DNA of 64,000 nt, from NCBI RefSeq assembly GCF_024703895.1, contig NZ_CP087968.1, forward strand, positions 3,844,001 to 3,908,000. Direction: 5' to 3'. Source of the DNA: Nocardioides sp. B-3. Its GTDB lineage: Bacteria > Actinomycetota > Actinomycetes > Propionibacteriales > Nocardioidaceae. Below, piece by piece: positions 1 to 10,496 of the stretch. The notes under the pieces are model-generated. The model did not search any database and was not told the DNA's origin. It worked only from the letters and a program-made list of their open reading frames with translations. How positions within the stretch are numbered: position 1 is the first letter of the stretch; every line of letters starts with the position of its first letter. A program made the translations under genes and the position numbers.

Positions 1-1301
1 GCCACCGAGTAGTGATCGGGCCGCACGACCTCGGCCGCACCGGGGAGGTCATCTTGGAGCAGGATGCTTCCTCCGCCGACCAGGGACGACGGGGAGAGGG
101 GCTGGGCTGGTGCGCATCCTGTCCACGACAGTGGCAACCTCGTCGGCCATCCAGCCGAGAGCCTTGTTGACCATGCCCTTGTCGAGGTGTGCAACCAGTG
201 ACGGGTCGCCGATCTCGGCGAGGCCGGCCGCTACCGCAGGTCCGTCGCTGTCAGCTCTGATCCACCGAAGACGAGCGCCTGTTCACGCAACCGGAAGCCG
301 ACGCTGTCGGGACCGACGGTGACGTCCCCGCCGTCCGCGCGAATCCGGGATCCGCCGCCGATACCCACCGACAGCACGTCCGGCATCCGGAAGTTGGTGC
401 GGATCCCACCGACGCTGACCTCAGCGGTTGCTTCATGAGGGAAACCGCCCTGCAGGATCCCCACGTCGCTGGTGGTGCCGCCGACATCAACCACGGCGCA
501 GGTTTCCGGGCCCGAGAGGAACATGGCACCGCGCATCGAGTTGGTCGGTCCGGAGGCGAACGTGGCGACAGGGTGCTCGCGTGCGTACTCCACGTCCATC
601 AAGGTGCCGTCGTTCTGACTGAGGAAGAGCGGTGCCTCGAAGCCCGCCTTGGCGAGGGTCTCTGTCAGGCCGCGACACACGTGGTCGGCCAGCTCACGCA
701 GGGACGCGTTGATGATGGTGGCGTTCTCGCGCTCGAGGAGGCCCATTCGGCCGATCTCGTGGGACAGACTGACATGGAGGGAGGGCAGCTGCTCGAGCAG
801 GATGGCTGCCGCCTCCTGCTCCATGTCCGCGTTGACGGGACTGAAGACCGACGAGATGGCGACGGAGCGAATCCCTGACGTGACCAAGGAATCGGCGACG
901 CGCAGCAGCTCGGAGCGATCGAGGGGGAGATGAGTCGTCCGTCGAACTCGTGGCCACCATGGCACAGGTGCCCCTGACCCTCCATTGCCTTGATCAGACG
1001 TTCTGGCCATCCGCTGAAGGGCGGCAGAGCAGCCGTTGCTGGAAGCCCGAGGCGCACCGCCGCTGTCGGGCAGAGCCGATTGCCCTCGACAATGGCATTG
1101 ATGAAGTGCGTCGTGCCGACCATGACCGCCTTGACCGCGCTCGGTTCGAAGGGCGTGACTGCCCGGAGCCCTTCGATCGCCTGCACGATCCCGGTCGTCA
1201 CGTCGGCGCTGGTCGACGCCTTGGTCTCGGCCAGGGACTCGACTTCCCTCGAGCAGGACGGCGTCCGTGTTCGTCCCGCCAACGTCGATGCCAATTTGCA
1301 T
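1..1301 (-). CDS. Hydantoinase/oxoprolinase family protein (HyuA-like), 3' end beyond the window, frameshifted
   Basis: The start at 1301 gives MQIGIDVGGTNTDAVLLEG, the phosphate-binding N-terminal motif of ATP-dependent hydantoinase/5-oxoprolinase proteins, with an AAAGGATC ribosome site just upstream. Further family marks are VGTTHFINAIVEGN, a SGPTNSMRGA stretch and VVDVGGTTSDVG. The reading frame changes near 1245, 980, 235 and 85; after each shift the family sequence resumes, so I read one gene with sequencing errors rather than several. The family hydrolyses cyclic amides or carboxylates ketones using ATP; the substrate cannot be told from the sequence. The C-terminal part and any partner B subunit lie left of the window. 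It is transcribed away from a PucR-type regulator, a common arrangement for purine or hydantoin catabolism genes, so control by that regulator is a reasonable inference. Confidence 0.8.
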
Positions 1302-1686
1302 AGTGGAGATCCTTTAGCCAGTCGCAGGTGCGGCCTGCAGAGCGTTGAGTGAAGTCCCGTCCGGGGCAAGGCTCGGGCCGATCTGATTTGGATCGTATGA
1401 AACTCGGTTGGTGGCGTCATTGGACAGATCGCTGAACAGGCCACCGCCAATCAGTGCAAGAAGCCCTTTGGGAGGCGGTGGCCCTCGTTTGCTCTACCGC
1501 CGATTCTCATCAGCATTGCCGAGGCGCAGCATCTTCAATTGAGCGCGCAGGGCGAGTTGCCCAGTCCTTCAGCATTGACGTAGCGCTTTGCCCAGTGATG
1601 GGTCTCACGACCGGGTCTACTGTCGGCCAGCATCACCCTTCGGCTCAGTGCGCCGCACCGAGCCGGGACGAATTGGAGGCAGCCTC
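1302..1686. promoter_or_regulatory. Divergent control region between the hydantoinase gene and pucR
   Basis: About 385 bases without a convincing gene separate two divergent starts. An imperfect operator-like inverted repeat, CGATC with seven bases then GATCG, lies at 1379-1395. A GGAGG ribosome site at 1675-1679 sits seven bases before the GTG at 1687 and fixes the pucR start. No other element was recognised. Confidence 0.4.
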
Positions 1687-3396
1687 GTGACGATTGTCGA
1701 GCAGGTCAACTCAGGGATGGAGCCGGTGCGCACGTTGAGTTCGCTTCCCTTCGGTCCCTCGATCCGCCGGGCAGCCGACGCATCCTCGGAGCGTGGCTCG
1801 TCCACGTTGAGGCTCAGTCCCAAGGACCGGGCCGTCAGGCGACTCGGCGTACACGTCACCCTGTGGAACCCGGTCGCCGCAACCGGCGCAGAACTCAGCC
1901 CGGTTGCCTCGCCCAACGATCTTGATGTCCCGGTGTCGGGCGCCGTCATCTGGGACGCCCACAACCCCGCCGCGGTCGGACCCAACGAAATCGTGCTCGC
2001 GGTCGGGGTCGAGTCGGTCTCGCCACTCGCGTCCGAGCTCATGGAGCAGGCAAGCAGTGTCGGGGCGAGCGCCGTCATCTTCAAGGGTCTGATCGACCGC
2101 GACTGGGCCATCGCCCGGGCACAACGCACTGGCGTCACCATCCTTGCCCTTGCGGCCTCGACGACGTGGGACTGCGCGCGCTCGAGCCTCGGGTCATTGA
2201 TCGGTGCCAGTTCACTCGTCGACGACCTGCCTGTCTCCGACCTCTTCGCGCTGGCCGAGACCGCGGCCGAGGTGCTCGGTCGCGCAGTCGAGGTCCACGA
2301 CAGCGCCATGCGCGTTGTCGCCTACGCCAACTGTGGAGAACAGGTCGTTGACGACGCCTGCGCACAGGCGATCACCCGCCGCGAGCTGCCACAGCCGATG
2401 GCCACGTGGCTGGACGCGCCCGGCCACCTCCAACACATCAGGGAGTCCTATCAGCCGGTGCGACTCTCGCCGGAGGGCGCTCCTGCGAGGATCGTGTTCC
2501 CGGTGCGTGCCGGCATCGACGTCCTCGGATACGTGTGGGTCACCGAGGGAACGACGCAGCTGGCGGCAGCCCAGGAACGAGAACTCATCGAGTTCGCGCG
2601 TATCGCGTCGGTCCTGATGCTGCGCCTGCGCTCGATCCAGGACATGGGCCGACGACTCAACAGCGACCTCATGATGGCGGTCCTCGACGGCACCAGTGCT
2701 CCCCAGATGCTGTCGCCTTGCCTCGATGCCTCGAACGACTACCAACTCGTGGCCTTCCGAGCCACTGGTCGTGAGGTCGGTCCCATCGACCGGATGCACG
2801 TGGAGAATCTCGTCGGCCTCAGGATGGCGAGCCGGGCGCCCGGCGCGATCATGGCCACGCGGGGCGACAACCTCTACGCGCTCGTCCCGGGGATGCACGC
2901 CGACGACCCGGATACGTTCTGCTCCCAGCTGGGCACCCGGGCACGCAACCGGGCCAAGGTCGAGCTCTTCTGTGCGTACGGCGAACCGGTGACCGCCTTG
3001 AACAGCCTGCCCGGCATGCGCGCCGAGCTCGACCGTGTCCTTGACGTCACGTCCAGCAGCGATGGGCCGCGCGTGGCCACGGTGGCCGAGTGCCGAGCGC
3101 AATCCGTGCTGTGCGATCTCCGGGGACTGGTCCGTCAGCACCCGCACCTGCTGGTCGGACGGATCCGGGCTCTCAGTGCGAGCGACGAATCGCGCAACAC
3201 GGACTACGTCGTCACCCTGCGGGCCTACTTCGATGCCGCGTGTGACCTGCCTCGGGCTGCCAAGCAGCTCTTCATCCACCGCAACACGCTGCGCTACCGG
3301 CTCCGCAAGATTCAGGAAGTCTGCGGACTTGATCTGGACGACCCCGTGGAGCGGATGGTGGCTGAACTCCAGCTCCGTCTCATGGCTGCGGCCTGA
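1687..3396 (+). CDS. PucR family transcriptional regulator
   Basis: The C-terminal 60 residues hold the PucR-type helix-turn-helix (HTH_30): DLPRAAKQLFIHRNTLRYRLRK is the recognisable core (reported here in part: AAKQLFIHRNTLRYRL). The middle resembles the GGDEF-like/ligand-sensing region of the family. I chose the GTG at 1687 because GGAGG lies seven bases upstream; an ORF opening at 1588 would add 33 unconvincing residues. Length of about 569 residues suits the family. PucR-type proteins usually activate a neighbouring catabolic operon in response to its substrate. The candidate targets are the divergent hydantoinase gene and, 58 bases downstream on the same strand, fgd. The frame is intact throughout. 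Confidence 0.85.
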   Translation: MTIVEQVNSGMEPVRTLSSLPFGPSIRRAADASSERGSSTLRLSPKDRAVRRLGVHVTLWNPVAATGAELSPVASPNDLDVPVSGAVIWDAHNPAAVGPNEIVLAVGVESVSPLASELMEQASSVGASAVIFKGLIDRDWAIARAQRTGVTILALAASTTWDCARSSLGSLIGASSLVDDLPVSDLFALAETAAEVLGRAVEVHDSAMRVVAYANCGEQVVDDACAQAITRRELPQPMATWLDAPGHLQHIRESYQPVRLSPEGAPARIVFPVRAGIDVLGYVWVTEGTTQLAAAQERELIEFARIASVLMLRLRSIQDMGRRLNSDLMMAVLDGTSAPQMLSPCLDASNDYQLVAFRATGREVGPIDRMHVENLVGLRMASRAPGAIMATRGDNLYALVPGMHADDPDTFCSQLGTRARNRAKVELFCAYGEPVTALNSLPGMRAELDRVLDVTSSSDGPRVATVAECRAQSVLCDLRGLVRQHPHLLVGRIRALSASDESRNTDYVVTLRAYFDAACDLPRAAKQLFIHRNTLRYRLRKIQEVCGLDLDDPVERMVAELQLRLMAAA

Positions 3397-3454
3397 GCTC
3401 TCGGCCCGAACTCGCCTCAACTTCTGTCTTGACCACTCATCTAGGAGACCTCAC

Positions 3455-4475
3455 ATGGCATTGAAGATCGGCTACAAGGCGTCGGCGGAGCAGTTCGCCC
3501 CACGACCTCTGGTTGAGTACGCGGTCCCGGCCGAAGAGCTCGGCCCTGGACAGCGTCGTGACGTCTGATCACTTCCTTCCGTGGCGCCATGTCGGGGGCC
3601 ATGCGCCGTTCTCCCCGGCCCGGATGGCGGCGGTGGGGGAGCGGACCTCGCGGGTCATGATCGGCACCAGCGTGTTGACGCCGACCTTTCGGTACAACCC
3701 TGCGGTGCTGGCGCAGGCCTTCGCCACGATGGCGTTGCTCTACCCGGGGCGCGTGATGCTCGGGATCGGTACCGGCGAGGCTCTCAACGAGATCGCTGTC
3801 TCGGGTCGCGAATGGCCGGAGTTCAAGGAGCGCTACGCACGTCTGCGTGAATCGGTGACCCTGATGCGCGAGCTGTGGACTGAGGCCGAGGTGTCGATGA
3901 ATGGTGAGTACTACACGACGGTCAAGGCCAAGATCTACGACCGACCTGAGCAGCCGGTCCCGATCTACATCGCCGCGGGTGGTCCGCAAATGGCGAAGTA
4001 CGTCGGTCGTGTTGCGGACGGTTTCATCTGCACGTCGGGCAAGGGCATGGAGCTGTACAACGACCAGCTCATGCCTGCCCCGGCCGAGGGTGCCGAGACT
4101 GCCGGACGCAGCCTTGATGAGATCGATCGCATGATCGAGATCAAGTTGTCCTATGACCGAGACCCCACCCAAGCGCTGGAGAACACCCGGTTCTGGGCTC
4201 CGCTGTCGCTGACTGCGGAGCAGAAGCACTCGGTTGACTCGGCCGTGGAGATGGAACGGCTGGCCGACGAGCTGCCGCTCGAGCAGGTTGCCAAGCGGTG
4301 GATCGTTGCCTCGGACCCCGATGATGCGGTGGCGCAGATCAAGCCGTATCTGGACGCGGGGCTGAACCACCTCGTCTTCCACGGCCCGGGACACGACCAG
4401 GAACGCTTCCTGCAGCAGCTGGCCGAGGACGTCATCCCCAAGCTGCGCAACATGACCGGACCCACCATCACCTAG
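3455..4475 (+). CDS. fgd: F420-dependent glucose-6-phosphate dehydrogenase
   Basis: This luciferase-like (LLM class) enzyme oxidises glucose 6-phosphate to 6-phosphogluconolactone and reduces F420 to F420H2 in the cytosol. Family marks include [12 protein letters not shown] at the N-terminus, [57 protein letters not shown] and [14 protein letters not shown], all in the order of the mycobacterial Fgd1. The ATG at 3455 has AGGAGA 8 bases upstream. One extra C in the CCC at 3544-3546 breaks the frame after about 30 residues; correcting it gives 339 residues, close to the usual 336. Its stop codon overlaps the stop of the convergent cofE gene. It is the reductant-generating step for the F420 made by the adjacent operon. 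Confidence 0.9.
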
Positions 4476-5244
4476 CAGTCGGAGCTGTTGGTCGCGCTGG
4501 CCCGCCCGAGTTCGAGCGCCTCATTCGTGCCCATCCGGAACATGTCCTCGTCCGGCGATCGGACCAGCGCGGGGGCACCGGCCCGTCGTCGAGTGTGACC
4601 AGATGGTGAAGGCCGCGGACGACCACGACGGGTATCTGGGCGGTCTTGCCGGCGATGAGCTCGGCGAAGGCGGCGATCTCATCTGCGGCCGCTGTGATCG
4701 TCAGCGAGAGCTCGTTGCCGTAGGCATCGACCCGTGAACGGCAGTCGATGAGGACCTCGAGTCCGGCAGCGCCGATCGCGAGGTCGACCAGTCCGTTGCG
4801 CCACGGCCGCCCGGCTGTGTCGGTCACCAAGACCGCGACATCGGCGCCGGACAAGCGTCGCAGCTCGCGCCGAATCTGGCGCGCGGACTCGTCCGGGTCG
4901 ATTGGAAGAAGAAGCACCAGTCCCGACTCGACGTTGGAGTTGTCCACGCCCGCAGCCGCGAGCACGAAGCCGTGTCTCGTCTCCACGATGCGGGTGTCAC
5001 CGCGAGCCGCGACCAAGCGGACGGTCTCGGCGTCTATGGCCGCACTGCGATCGGCGGCGGCCGGGTGGCGGCCTTCCGCCTTCGAGACGATCTTGCTCGT
5101 GACGACCACGACGTCGCCGGACCTCAACGTGTTGACTCCGGCTGAGCCCGCCGTGATGCAGGCCCAGATCTGGCCGGCGAGATCGTCGCCCGGCACTACC
5201 TTGGGCATCCCGTGAACGGCGAAGCCGTGTACGTGGTCGGGCAT
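4472..5244 (-). CDS. cofE: Coenzyme F420-0:L-glutamate ligase (CofE type)
   Basis: CofE adds L-glutamates to F420-0 using GTP. Recognisable parts are [17 protein letters not shown] near the N-terminus, [13 protein letters not shown], and [19 protein letters not shown], the metal/GTP-binding core of the fold. I place the start at the ATG at 5244, which has GGAGA six bases upstream and follows the ribA stop by one base; an upstream ATG at 5277 would overlap ribA. The frame slips near 4580 in a C run, after which the expected tail resumes and stops at 4472-4474. At about 257 residues this is CofE alone, not the two-domain FbiB of mycobacteria that carries an extra nitroreductase-like domain. Confidence 0.88.
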
Positions 5245-5245
5245 C

Positions 5246-5932
5246 TCAGTCTCCGGGGCAGGTGGAATCGCTGTCATCGGCCACGGCGAACTGGTGGCCG
5301 CGCGCGGCCTTCGTCCGTAGGTAATGCAGGTTGGACGGCGTGCTGTGCAGGGCCGTGCTCAGCACCCGGTCCACCTCGATGCCGAGCTCCGTCAACTGAC
5401 GGGTCTTGGTCGGGTTGCCGGTGAGCAGGTCAATCCCGGCGGCACCCAGAGCCAGCAGCATCTCGGCAGCCACCCGGTAGTCGCGCCCGTCCTCGGCGTA
5501 CCCCAGCGCGAGGTTGGCCTCGAACGTGTCGAGTCCGTGGTCCCGGAGCAGGTAGGCGTCGAGCTTGGAGTACAACCCGATGCCGCGACCCTCCTGACGC
5601 AGATAGAGCAGAAAGCCGCCGCGCGCATGGATTCGCCGCATGGCTTCGTCGAGCTGAGGACCGCAGTCGCATCGCCGCGAACCGAGCACGTCACCGGTCA
5701 TGCACTCCGAGTGGATCCGGACGAGCGGCACGCCTCCGACGGGATGACGGAAGGATCCCAGGCCGACTGCGAGGTGCTCGGCGCTGTTCGCGAGACCACG
5801 GAAGGTGAACAACATGGCCGGGGCCTCGACCCCATCCGCGAGATCGATCGGGACCTCCACCTGAGCCCGCACCTCGGGACCGCTACCCACAGCATCAGTG
5901 AGGTCCGACGGGCTGGGCATCGAGGCACTCAC
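5246..5932 (-). CDS. ribA: GTP cyclohydrolase II
   Basis: RibA opens GTP to 2,5-diamino-6-ribosylamino-pyrimidinone phosphate, the first step of riboflavin synthesis. The zinc ligands are visible as [17 protein letters not shown] (C-X10-C-X-C) and the catalytic loop as [17 protein letters not shown]. The frame is intact at 228 residues, the normal size for a stand-alone GTP cyclohydrolase II without a fused RibB domain. I choose the GTG at 5932 because GGAGG lies seven bases upstream and it forms a GTGA overlap with the cofC stop. The gene lies between cofC and cofE with almost no spacing, so it is co-transcribed with F420 genes. This fits, since FbiC consumes a riboflavin intermediate derived from the RibA product. 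Confidence 0.93.
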   Translation of the reverse strand: MSASMPSPSDLTDAVGSGPEVRAQVEVPIDLADGVEAPAMLFTFRGLANSAEHLAVGLGSFRHPVGGVPLVRIHSECMTGDVLGSRRCDCGPQLDEAMRRIHARGGFLLYLRQEGRGIGLYSKLDAYLLRDHGLDTFEANLALGYAEDGRDYRVAAEMLLALGAAGIDLLTGNPTKTRQLTELGIEVDRVLSTALHSTPSNLHYLRTKAARGHQFAVADDSDSTCPGD

Positions 5933-6624
5933 CTTGCTGCCTCCAGCTCCGTGTCCGGGGACTCGGTGTCCAGCACGAACGAAGCCGTGTGGGGGCCACA
6001 CCCGAGTGCCGGGGCGTGCTCGAGGGCAGCCAGTCATCAACGTCGCGGCGAAGGCTCGGCAAGTCATCACTCGCAAGCTCGTGCGCGCCGGAGGCCCGGT
6101 GGCGCATCCGCGAGCTCGCGCCGTAACGACGCGCGCAACGGAGAATGTCCGGTGGCGGTCAGCACGCTGGTCCCGTCCTTGTCCGCATCCGGCACGAACG
6201 CACGACAGAATCGGCCCGCCCGGTCGAGGAAGGTGGCCAGCTCGGTCGGGTCGAGGGCAGGCAAGTCGCTCGGTACGACGACCACGTGCGAGCCGGGCAT
6301 GGCTCGCCGAGCCCGGGCCGCGCCCAGTTCGACGGAATGGTTGAGGTCAAGCCCCGTGGCAGCCAGTGGATGAAGGGTCTCGGTCTCCGGCAGCTCACCC
6401 ATGTCCGCGTCGTCGTCCCACACCACGAAGACGTGCCCGATCGCCGGCGTCACCTCGAGCGCCGAAACGGTGTCCCTCAGCATCGCCGCGGCCGGGTCCC
6501 GTCGCGGTGCTGCCAGTAGAGCGATCCGGCTTTTGGCGCGCGCCAAGGCCTTCTGGGGCACGATCGCGCACCACATGTCCGCCGCGTCTGTCGGCAGCCA
6601 CCCCTCGCACGAACACGTCATCAC
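5929..6624 (-). CDS. cofC: 2-phospho-L-lactate/phosphoenolpyruvate guanylyltransferase (CofC/FbiD type)
   Basis: CofC activates a three-carbon phosphate with GTP for F420-0 assembly by CofD/FbiA. The nucleotidyltransferase start [17 protein letters not shown], the middle [21 protein letters not shown] and [12 protein letters not shown] near the end are typical. The GTG at 6624 is preceded by AGGAGG with eight bases between; the in-frame ATG directly after it is an alternative. The frame slips near 6110 and 6010. Reading through gives a tail ending LEAAR and a TGA at 5929-5931 that overlaps the ribA start. The gene is flanked by fbiC and ribA in one operon. CofD/FbiA, which uses its product, is not in the window. 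Confidence 0.85.
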
Positions 6625-6636
6625 GCCCTCGCCCTC

Positions 6637-9222
6637 CTAGGTCGTGGCCGGAACCCGGGGGCAGGAGCCGTCGAGTGGCCTCGTCGAACCCGAGGGCCGC
6701 GCTGGCTCGCTCCTCTGACACCTGCCCATAGGTTGTGGTGCGCTGTCGTGCGGGGCGACCCGCCGGGGCAGCGATCTCCTGCATCTCGACAACCGTCTTG
6801 AGAGAGCCGAAGCTGGAGCCCGCCATCCGGCTGATGGTCTCCTCCATGAGCGTGCCGCCGAGGTCGTTGGCGCCGCCGAGAAGAACGTCGAGACACCCTT
6901 CCTCTCCGAGCTTCACCCACGAGCACTGGATGTTGTCGATGGCGCCGTGCAGCAGCAGTCGAGCCACCGCGTGCACGGCTCGATTGTCGTGGGTCGTGGG
7001 CCCGGGTCGGGCGACGCCGGCCGGTAGACCGGCGAGTTCTGATGGATGAACGGCAACGGCACGAACTCAGGTGAAACCGCCCGTCTCGCCCTGCAGCCGC
7101 GCCAGGAGCCGCAGGTGCGCCACCCAGTGATGGGGCGCGTCGACGTGGCCGTACATCATCGTGGAGCTTGACCGGATTCCGAGCTCGTGGGCGGTCCGGA
7201 CGACCTGAACCCACACATCGGTGGGCAGCTTGCCCTTGGTGAGGATCCAGCGGATCTCGTCGTCGAGGATCTCCGCCGCGGTGCCCGGAATGGTGTCGAG
7301 ACCCGCGTCCTTCGCGGCCTGCAGCCACTCGCGGATCGGCATCCCCGTCCGCGATGCCCCGTTGACGATCTCCATGGGCGAGAACGCATGCACGTGCATC
7401 TCGGGCACGCGGCGCCGTACCTCGGCGGCGATCTCGAAGTAGGCGGTGCCGGGCAGCTTCGGGTCGATGCCACCCTGCATGCAGACCTCTGTCGCCCCCG
7501 CCTGCCGGGCCTCCTCCGCACGCACGCCGACCTCGGTCAGCGAAAGCGTGTAGGCGTCCGCGTCGGTCTCTCGCTGCGCGAACGCACAGAACCTGCACCC
7601 GACGTAACAGACGTTGGTGAAATTGATGTTGCGATTCACGACGAACGTGACGTCGTCGCCAACAGTGTCGCGACGCACGTCGTCGGCCAACTGACAGACC
7701 GCCTCGAGTGCTGCGCCGTCCGCGGTGATCAGGGCGAGTGCTTCGTCGTCGGTGACCGCAGCTGGATTCCGCTCGGCCGACCGCAGCGCCGCCGGGACGT
7801 CCTGCTCCAGTCTTGCGACGACCCGGTCGGGCTTCGCGACCTGCTCCCGGAGCACCGACCAGTCGCCGTACGCCGCGTCGAAGTCGCTGCGCGTGTCCGT
7901 GATCCTGCCGACGGTGTCGATCGCGGTGTGCAGATCGGTGCGTCCGGACGACTCCCAGACTCGGTCGGGCTCCTGCCGGGAAGGCCCGCGGCCCTGACGC
8001 CTGTCTTGGCCAACCCCGTTGCCGGGTCCATCAGTGCCCGCACGTGCGGGACCACGCGCGGGTCCAACCGGGGGTCTCCGGCCAGCGCGTGCTCAGGGTG
8101 GACCGTGAGCCGCTCGCGAAGCTCGAAGCCGGCCTCGGCGGTCAGCTCGGTCAGCCTCTCGATCTCGGGCCGGGGACGCTCGGGGTTCACGTGGTCGGGT
8201 GTCACCGGTGAGACGCCGCCCCAGTCATCGACGCCGGCCGCCAGCAACAGTGCGAAATGGTCGGGCCGCGAGAGGTTGGGCGGGGCTCGGATCCGCATGC
8301 GCGGCCCGAGGATGATGCGCGCCACTGCGACCGCCGCGAGGTACTCCTCGAAGTCGGCGTCGGGTTCGTTGCGCATCGCCGTGTCAGGCTTCGCGCGGAA
8401 GTTCTGGACGATCACCTCCCGGATCGCGCCGAACTGCTCCGGCGATCCCGCGCATCTCGAAGATCGAGTCCGCACGGTCCTCGATCGTCTCACCGATGCC
8501 AACGAGGATCCCGGTGGTGAAGGGGACCGCAGATCGTGAGGCGTCCTCGAGCACCCTCAGGCGCACCGACGGCTCCTTGTCGGGTGATCCGTAGTGGCAC
8601 CCGCCGTTCCGGACCACAACTTGGTCGAGGTCGTCTCCAGCATCATCCCCATCGAGGGGGCAACGGGCTTGAGGCGCTGGATCTCTTCCCACGTCATCAC
8701 ACCCGGGTTGAGGTGTGGCAGCAGGCCGGTCTCCTCCAACACCGGGATCGCCATGGCGCGCACGTAGGACAGGGTGTCGGCATACCCCGCTGCATCGAGC
8801 CACTCGGCTGCGGCACTCCAGCGCTCCTCGGGCCGGTCGCCGAGCGTGAAGAGGGCCTCCTTGCAACCGGCGGCCTGACCGGCGCGCGCGATGGCGAGCA
8901 CCTCGTCGGGGGAGAGATATGGCGACTCGACCCGGCCGGGCGTGGTCGCGAACGTGCAGTAGTGGCAGCGGTCGCGACACAGCCGCGTGAGTGGCACGAA
9001 CACCTTGCGGCTGTAGGTGACGATGCCGGGTCGACCGGCGTCGCGCAGGCCGAGGTCTCGAGACTTGGCGGCCACGGCGCACAGCTGCTCAAGATCGTCA
9101 CCTCGCGCCTTCAGGAGGACGACGGCCTCGTCGCGGTTCAGCGACTTGGCCGCTACGGCCCCGGCCAGTGCGCGGACATACCTGCGACCGGTGAGCTGTT
9201 CAACGCGACACCATGCCGACAA
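6637..9222 (-). CDS. fbiC: FO synthase, fused CofG-CofH radical SAM enzyme
   Basis: FbiC joins 5-amino-6-ribitylamino-uracil and tyrosine to make FO, the deazaflavin core of F420. Both radical SAM halves are present: LCRDRCHYC (CX3CX2C, CofG part) at the N-terminal side and [11 protein letters not shown] (CofH part) in the second half. Other matches are [44 protein letters not shown] and [13 protein letters not shown]. Frames shift near 8610, 8450, 7990, 7065 (an extra T) and in the G run 6657-6661; correction gives about 860 residues, the family length, ending in VPATT with TAG at 6637-6639. The precise N-terminus is uncertain: a TTG at 9222 opens the frame and an ATG at 9226 is one frame off. 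It heads the fbiC-cofC-ribA-cofE operon. Confidence 0.92.
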
Positions 9223-9226
9223 GCAT

Positions 9227-9610
9227 GCAACGGCTCTGAGAGCTCATATGGAACTCACTTCCTGTGTTGAAGGAGCGTCAAGCCCGGTGCTCGACATTCA
9301 GCCAAGACGCGGCGAGGGGTGCCCGCATCGGCCCGGGGTTCCGCCCACCATGGACACTTCAGCGTCGCACGGGGATCGGGACGCTTCATTGGCGCGATGG
9401 CTAGCAGAAGCCCGAAGAATTTTCCTTTTGGGTCACCAACGCCGGTGGCTGATGTCAGCCGCTCGTTCGCAGTGCGAACCGCACTACCTCAATGCAAGTC
9501 ACGTGCATTCTGCACATCCACTCGTGCGTCAGGCAGGTCTAATGTCCTGCGTATCGCCCCGGCGGCCATCTGCCGCCGTCTTGTCGGGCATTGACCCGGG
9601 AGGTGGATCA
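9227..9610. promoter_or_regulatory. Upstream region of the molybdenum hydroxylase operon with palindromes
   Basis: A 384-base stretch without a gene lies between divergent fbiC and the hydroxylase operon. It holds a perfect 15-base palindrome, GTTCGCAGTGCGAAC, at 9465-9479, and a smaller inverted repeat, GTGCA TTC TGCAC, at 9503-9515. These are candidate operators; the binding protein is unknown. A GGAGG about seven bases before 9611 marks the first start of the operon. Confidence 0.5.
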
Positions 9611-10496
9611 ATGGCGTCAACCGTGCAGTTCCATGCTGCGACGTCACTCGAGGACGCGCTGGAGCGTCTCGATCAACTCGGCTCGGAGGCGAGGGTGCTC
9701 GCCGGCGGGACCGACCTGATGATCCAGTTGCAGGGAGGACAGCTCTCCCCTCGTGAGCTCGTGCACATCCACGCGGTCCCCGGCCTCGCCGACTTCGCCG
9801 TCGATGAACAGGGCCTGCGCCCGGGCGCCATGGTGACCCACGAGAACCTCTGGCGCCACGCCGGGGCCGACGATTTCACGAGCCTCAGTGAGGCGGCACG
9901 TCAGGTCGGGGGCTGGCAGACCCAGTCCATCGGCACCGTTGTGGGAAATGTGGTCAACGCGTCCCCCGCAGGGGACCTTCTGCCGAGCCTGCTCGTGCAC
10001 GAAGCCGTGCTGCATCTCGCCCGAAGTGGCAATGAGCGCACGGTGCCGATGTCGGAGTTCTTGCTCGGGCGTAGGCAGACCGCACGCGAACCGGAGGAGC
10101 TCGTCACCAAGATCACGATGGGGCCGGTGCCTGCCGGTGCAGCCGAGGCCTTCGTCAAGGTCGGCCGACGGCGTGCCATGGAGGTGTCGGTCGTCGCGGT
10201 GGCTGTTCGACTTGTCATGGACCCGTCCTCAGGTGTCATCACGGATGCCCGGATCGCGGTCGGTGCCGCGAGCGCCGTTCCCCTTCCGGGCGGCCGCTGC
10301 TGAGCAGCTGCTCATCGGTGCCCACCCCAGTCACTCGATCTTCCGTGAGGCCGGGCAGGCAGCCCTTGAAGGCGCCAACCCCATCGACGACATGCGGGCC
10401 AGCCGCCGCTACCGGCTCACGGTGCTGCCTAGAGCCGTTGCCCACGCGCTCGCCCGTGCTGGTGAGCGTATTGACAAGACAAGGAGTGTGGCATGA
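9611..10496 (+). CDS. Molybdenum hydroxylase FAD-binding subunit (XdhB/CoxM-like)
   Basis: This medium subunit carries the FAD that passes electrons from the iron-sulfur subunit. The FAD-binding pattern VLAGGTDLMIQLQ and the second pattern IGTVVGNVVNASPAGDLLP are clear, as is GRRRAMEVSVVAVAVRL. The ATG at 9611 has a GGAGG site. The frame is broken by one extra C in the CCCC at 10279-10282; beyond it the protein continues AAAAEQLLIGAHPSHS to a stop at 10494-10496. Corrected length is 294 residues. The stop overlaps the ATG of the 2Fe-2S subunit by four bases, showing translational coupling. Substrate (xanthine, nicotinate, an aldehyde or carbon monoxide) cannot be assigned from this subunit. 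Confidence 0.85.
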
